The translations under genes were made by a program, and so were the position numbers. DNA of 64,000 nt, taken from contig NZ_JASBQY010000015.1 in the NCBI RefSeq assembly GCF_029960645.1, forward strand, positions 1 to 64,000. Direction: 5' to 3'. Source of the DNA: Arthrobacter sp. AL12. GTDB taxonomy: Bacteria; Actinomycetota; Actinomycetes; Actinomycetales; Micrococcaceae. Under the pieces are notes generated by a model. It was not told where the DNA came from and made no database searches. It saw only the letters and a program-made list of their open reading frames with translations. How positions within the stretch are numbered: position 1 is the stretch's first letter; every line of letters begins with the position of its first letter. Shown here in pieces: positions 60,838 to 64,000 of this stretch.

Positions 60838-62064
60838 ATGACCCCGGTCCGCATGCCCGAACCGCTGTCCACCGCCCGGACCCACCCGCAGAGCCTGCCC
60901 GCCGCCCCGGCCTTCGGCGAACGCTCCATCGCCGAGGTGCTCACGAGCGCCGCGGCGAGTGTGGGCGTTTCCGGCTTCGACAACCGCCTGAACCTGCCCG
61001 CGGCCAAACGCATCTGCGTCGTGCTGGCCGACGGGCTGGGCCGGAACCTGCTCAAGCAGAAGTCGGCGCACACGCCGTTCCTGCGCGCTGTGATGCAGTC
61101 CGGCCAGGGCCAGGTGCCGGTCTCCCTGGATTCGGCGTTCCCGTCCACCACGGCAGCGTCCCTGGCCAGCTTCGGCACCGGGCTCGCGGCCGGGCAACAC
61201 GGCATGGTGGGCTACGACGTGCTGGACCCGGACCAGGACCGGGTGGTCAACATGCTGGGCGGCTGGGACGCCGGCGTTGATCCGGAGCGCTGGCAGCCAT
61301 TCCCCACCGTCTTCCAGCGGGCCGCCGAGCACGTGGAAGTCACCACCGTCAGCCTCCCGCAATTCAGCGACTCGGCCATGACCCGGGCCGCGCTCCGGGG
61401 CGGCAGCTATGTCACGGCCACGACCTCGCATGCCCGGACCGCGGCTGCCGCCGAGACGATGGCGGGGTCCGGACGGTCGCTGATGTACTTCTACGTCAAC
61501 GAACTGGACAAGGCCGGGCACCGCCACGGCTGCCAGTCTCCCCAGTGGGAACACCAGCTTGAGGAACTCGACGCGACGGTGAAACGGCTCAGCGCGACAC
61601 TGCCGGCGGGCACCACGATCCTGCTCACGGCGGACCACGGCATGCTGGACGTGCCGGAATCCCAGCGGATCGACTACGCTGCCGATCCCGCCCTCGTGGC
61701 CGGAGTCCGCCATACCGCGGGCGAGCCGCGAATGGTCCACCTGTATCTGGAGGAGTCGGACGGCGATTCCGGCCGGGCCCGTGTGCTGGAGGCCTGGCGG
61801 GCGCGTTTCGGCGACCGGATCTGGGCTTTCACCCGGGAGGACGCCATCGCCGCGGGGCTTTTCGGTGCCGTCCGGGCCGAGGTTGGCCCGCGCATCGGCG
61901 ACGTGATGATCGCGGCCAGGGATGCCCTGGCCTTCTACGACACCCGCCGGGTCCGGCCCACAGCTCTTGAGGTCGTGGGCCAGCACGGTTCGCTGACGAA
62001 AGCCGAACGCGAAGTCCCGCTGGTGTGTTTCCAGGCCGACGGAAAAAGGGCCCCCCGCGCCTGA
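60838..62064 (+). CDS. Nucleotide pyrophosphatase / alkaline-phosphatase-superfamily hydrolase
   Basis: The 408-residue protein has the type I phosphodiesterase pattern: CVVLADGLGRNLL with the first metal Asp, AFPSTTAASLASFGTG with the Thr nucleophile, YFYVNELDKAGHRHG and LLTADHGMLDVP metal sites, then H in VVGQHGSLT. Substrate unknown; it lacks a signal peptide and is probably cytoplasmic. ATG 60838 is one base beyond the DUF5998 stop, which suggests that the two products are needed together. Confidence 0.88.
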   Translation: MTPVRMPEPLSTARTHPQSLPAAPAFGERSIAEVLTSAAASVGVSGFDNRLNLPAAKRICVVLADGLGRNLLKQKSAHTPFLRAVMQSGQGQVPVSLDSAFPSTTAASLASFGTGLAAGQHGMVGYDVLDPDQDRVVNMLGGWDAGVDPERWQPFPTVFQRAAEHVEVTTVSLPQFSDSAMTRAALRGGSYVTATTSHARTAAAAETMAGSGRSLMYFYVNELDKAGHRHGCQSPQWEHQLEELDATVKRLSATLPAGTTILLTADHGMLDVPESQRIDYAADPALVAGVRHTAGEPRMVHLYLEESDGDSGRARVLEAWRARFGDRIWAFTREDAIAAGLFGAVRAEVGPRIGDVMIAARDALAFYDTRRVRPTALEVVGQHGSLTKAEREVPLVCFQADGKRAPRA

Positions 62065-62090
62065 CTTCGCGTGAAGGGCCCCAAAAGCGC
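62041..62090. terminator. Possible terminator between phosphodiesterase gene and sepH
   Basis: GGGCCC and CGCG motifs recur around 62050-62084 and could form a short stem (GGGCCC, then CGCG) between the two convergent genes. Pairing is imperfect. Confidence 0.35.
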
Positions 62091-62118
62091 GTCGCCGCGC
62101 TTCCAATCCTGGTGGCTG

Positions 62119-63483
62119 CTAGTCCCCGCGGGCACCGAAGACGATGTCATCCCAGCTGGGAATGCTGGAACGCTTCGGCTTCGCGGGCTGGCGTTCGGGT
62201 TGCTCCGCGTCGCGTTCCTCCCGGGCAGCGGCGGGAGTCTCACGCTGCTGGCGCCGGGGGGTTCCGCCGCCGAGCAGTTCGTCCAGCCCCGGGCTGGAGG
62301 GTGAGCCCTGCCGGCCGGCGGGCCGCAGCTGCGAGGCCACGATGGTGATTTCGCGGGTGTCGGTGCTGACGCCGTCATGCAGTTTCAGGGCGTCAGCCGG
62401 TGCGTCCTGCTGGCGGGGGGCAAGGCTGAGCCGTGACATGATCGAAGGCCTGCCGTCGCGGCGGCGGTCCCAGGGGCCGGCGCCGGGCCGGGTCTCCGTG
62501 GCCGCTGCGTCCGGTTTCTCCGGCCCGCCCGTTGACTTCCCGGTCGAGGACCCCGCAGGTTCCGGCTCGGCGGGCTGCTCGGGCAGGATTTCGGAAGGCC
62601 TCGGGTGGGCGGCGGGAACACCGTTGGTCAGCAGCGTGGCGAGGGCGTCGTCAGCGTCCTCGTCCACACCGAGACGCTGCCCGCGGCGGGAGCGCAGCAT
62701 GTCGAGCAGCCCGTCGGATTCCTGTTCCTGCTGCAGCTGGAGCTGCTGGACCACCTGGAGCTGGGCGGTCGCCGTGCGGGCGGCCGCGTCGGCGTCGGTT
62801 TCAAAATCAAAGGGCCGGTCCGAGACGGCGGTGAGCCGGCGCGCCGGGACAGGGCCATCGAGGGGCTCGAGCTCGCTGAGCTGCTGGGCCCAGCGGTTGG
62901 CGTTCTGCAGGGATTTGCGGGCCGGGCTGAAGGTCCACATGGCCGGCGGTTCCTCGCCGATACCGGCCGGGCCGCCGGGCTTCGCCTCGAAGCGGGCCAC
63001 CACGTTCCAGCTCCCGTCCGGGCGCCGCCAGGAGTCCCACTCCACGGTGCCGGCATCAATGCCGTGCGCGCTGAGCCGGTGGTCCACCATCTCGCCGAGG
63101 GAGGCCGGCTGGTCACCGAACACGGAGCGGTACACGTCATGGCCGGGGGCGGGGGCGGCGACCTCCACCTTGCGGGCCTGCCGGGCGACATGCTCGCGCT
63201 CGGCGAGTACCGGGCCCTCGTAGCGCTGGACCTTCGCAAGCGGAATTCCGGAGAGCTCCGCCACCTCGGCCGCCGTCGAGCCGCTGCGTATCCGCGCCTG
63301 GATATCGCGCGGCGACATGGCAATGGGCGCGGCGACCCCACCGGAGGCGGCCTTGGCCGTCGTCCGGCTGGCTGCCACCCGAAGTGCTTCATCGATTGGC
63401 AGCTGGAACATCTCGCCGCCGGCGCCGCTCAACAGGAGATGCTCCCCGTCGTCGTGGACGCCTACAAGCCGTAGATCCTGCAT
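62119..63483 (-). CDS. sepH: Septation protein SepH (DUF3071)
   Basis: SepH of streptomycetes and mycobacteria binds FtsZ and promotes assembly of division rings. The 454-residue protein has the N-terminal DUF3071 region: MQDLRLVGVHDDGEHLLL, an AlbA-like helix-turn-helix (MSPRDIQARIRSGSTAAEVAELSGIPLAKVQRYEGPVLAERE) and a VEWDSWRRPDGSWNVVARF strand. A long acidic and Pro/Gly-rich part ends with the conserved RSSIPSWDDIVFG motif. GTGGAGG six bases before the ATG at 63483 sets the start. Confidence 0.93.
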   Translation of the reverse strand: MQDLRLVGVHDDGEHLLLSGAGGEMFQLPIDEALRVAASRTTAKAASGGVAAPIAMSPRDIQARIRSGSTAAEVAELSGIPLAKVQRYEGPVLAEREHVARQARKVEVAAPAPGHDVYRSVFGDQPASLGEMVDHRLSAHGIDAGTVEWDSWRRPDGSWNVVARFEAKPGGPAGIGEEPPAMWTFSPARKSLQNANRWAQQLSELEPLDGPVPARRLTAVSDRPFDFETDADAAARTATAQLQVVQQLQLQQEQESDGLLDMLRSRRGQRLGVDEDADDALATLLTNGVPAAHPRPSEILPEQPAEPEPAGSSTGKSTGGPEKPDAAATETRPGAGPWDRRRDGRPSIMSRLSLAPRQQDAPADALKLHDGVSTDTREITIVASQLRPAGRQGSPSSPGLDELLGGGTPRRQQRETPAAAREERDAEQPERQPAKPKRSSIPSWDDIVFGARGD

Positions 63484-63840
63484 ACAAATCCTCCACCCTG
63501 GCATTAATAACAATCGAAACTCTGCCACCGATGCGCGCGAAATCCGGTGAGGACGGAGGGCGCGCCGTCAATTTTCCGCGAAGTTCCGCCACTTTTTGGC
63601 CCCTCGTCGGCCCGGACGCCCTCCGGGTCCCGGATGCGGCAGCCCGGGGGCCCTGCCCGGGACCGGAGGACTCTGGCTTTCACCGGGCGCTTAAGCAAAA
63701 ATGACGCGACATCGGGCACAAAAACCGCGTGTCCGGCGTTTACATCGGAGAACCGCTCCGGGGGCCCAGGGCTACCGCCCTTGAGGATCCTCCGGGCCCG
63801 GCGAACCAACCGAACAACTGCGGAGTGTGAACAACAAATA
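63484..63840. other. 357-base spacer between sepH and DUF4193 genes
   Basis: No gene or RNA was recognised. TATTAA on the minus strand at 63504-63509, 21 bases before the sepH ATG, is a candidate -10 element. For the plus-strand DUF4193 gene, no clear ribosome-binding site is seen; GGAG lies 15 bases before the ATG. Confidence 0.35.
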
Positions 63841-64000
63841 ATGGCGACAGACTACGATGCGCCGCGCAAGACCGAGGAGGACCTCAGCGAGGACTCCCTC
63901 GAGGCGTTGAAAGCGCGGCGCACGGAAAAGCCGTCCGCAGTGGTCGATGAAGACGAATCGGACCTTGCCGAAGGCTACGAACTCCCCGGCGCGGACTTGT
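63841..64000 (+). CDS. DUF4193 domain protein, cut by window end
   Basis: The first 53 codons read MATDYDAPRKTEED, DSLEALKARRTEKPS, and an acidic VDEDESDLAEGYELPGADL. This is the typical start of DUF4193, a family of about 100 residues with a C-terminal zinc-type Cys pair that is common in actinobacteria. Function unknown. The rest lies beyond the window. Confidence 0.88.
   Translation, partial: MATDYDAPRKTEEDLSEDSLEALKARRTEKPSAVVDEDESDLAEGYELPGADL

Overview
This window is a high-GC actinobacterial chromosome segment, most likely from Arthrobacter, Pseudarthrobacter or another close Micrococcaceae genus. The evidence is gene content and order: panB, glnA2, glnE and glnA1; DUF4191, lipA and lipB; E2 and E3 of a 2-oxoacid dehydrogenase beside pepA; sigA and a DUF7455 protein next to topoisomerase IV; cydAB with a fused cydDC; and sepH facing DUF4193. 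No rRNA, tRNA, CRISPR array or prophage was seen. The genus is inferred from gene content only.

Layout. 0.3-5.2 kb: a membrane phosphodiesterase, small conserved genes and panB. 5.5-12.5 kb: nitrogen assimilation, with glnA2-glnE on the plus strand and adenylylatable glnA1 on the minus strand behind a GlnR-like box. 12.8-24.5 kb: RDD, DUF3817 and DUF4191 proteins, lipoate synthesis (lipB-lipA), an atypical membrane kinase, a TIGR01777 reductase, a tricorn-type protease, OsmC and small genes. 24.5-26.1 kb: one IS110-family insertion whose transposase has lost a catalytic Asp. 26.2-31.3 kb: sucB-like E2, lpdA and pepA, where lipoate made at 15-16 kb is used. 31.6-39.9 kb: PAC2, MFS and DUF4192 proteins, primary sigma factor and topoisomerase IV subunit B. 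40-45.3 kb: a worn stretch with two pseudogenes (M28 aminopeptidase and MIP channel) around a BlaI/M56 pair and a DUF2252 gene. 45.4-52.9 kb: an NmrA-like gene and the cytochrome bd operon cydA-cydB-cydDC. 52.9-64 kb: acetyltransferase, DinB protein, topoisomerase IV subunit A, a GNAT-acyl-CoA synthetase fusion, DUF5998, a phosphodiesterase, sepH and the start of a DUF4193 gene.

Three regulatory patterns stand out. First, the 17-bp palindrome TTCTAC-N5-GTAGAA occurs once upstream of blaI and twice in front of cydA, which suggests that the BlaI/M56 sensor pair controls the cytochrome bd operon 3.7 kb away. Second, glnA1 has a four-element GlnR-type box. Third, at least thirteen genes have a TANNNT-like -10 element ending exactly six bases before the start codon and no Shine-Dalgarno sequence, the signature of leaderless mRNAs; this also fixes several start codons.

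Genome decay is visible as an internal deletion plus a G14 frameshift in the M28 gene, a nonsense codon plus frameshift in the MIP gene, a stop codon in front of an in-frame repeat tail in the kinase gene, and an inactivating-looking change in the IS110 transposase. Some of these could be assembly errors, the G14 tract above all.
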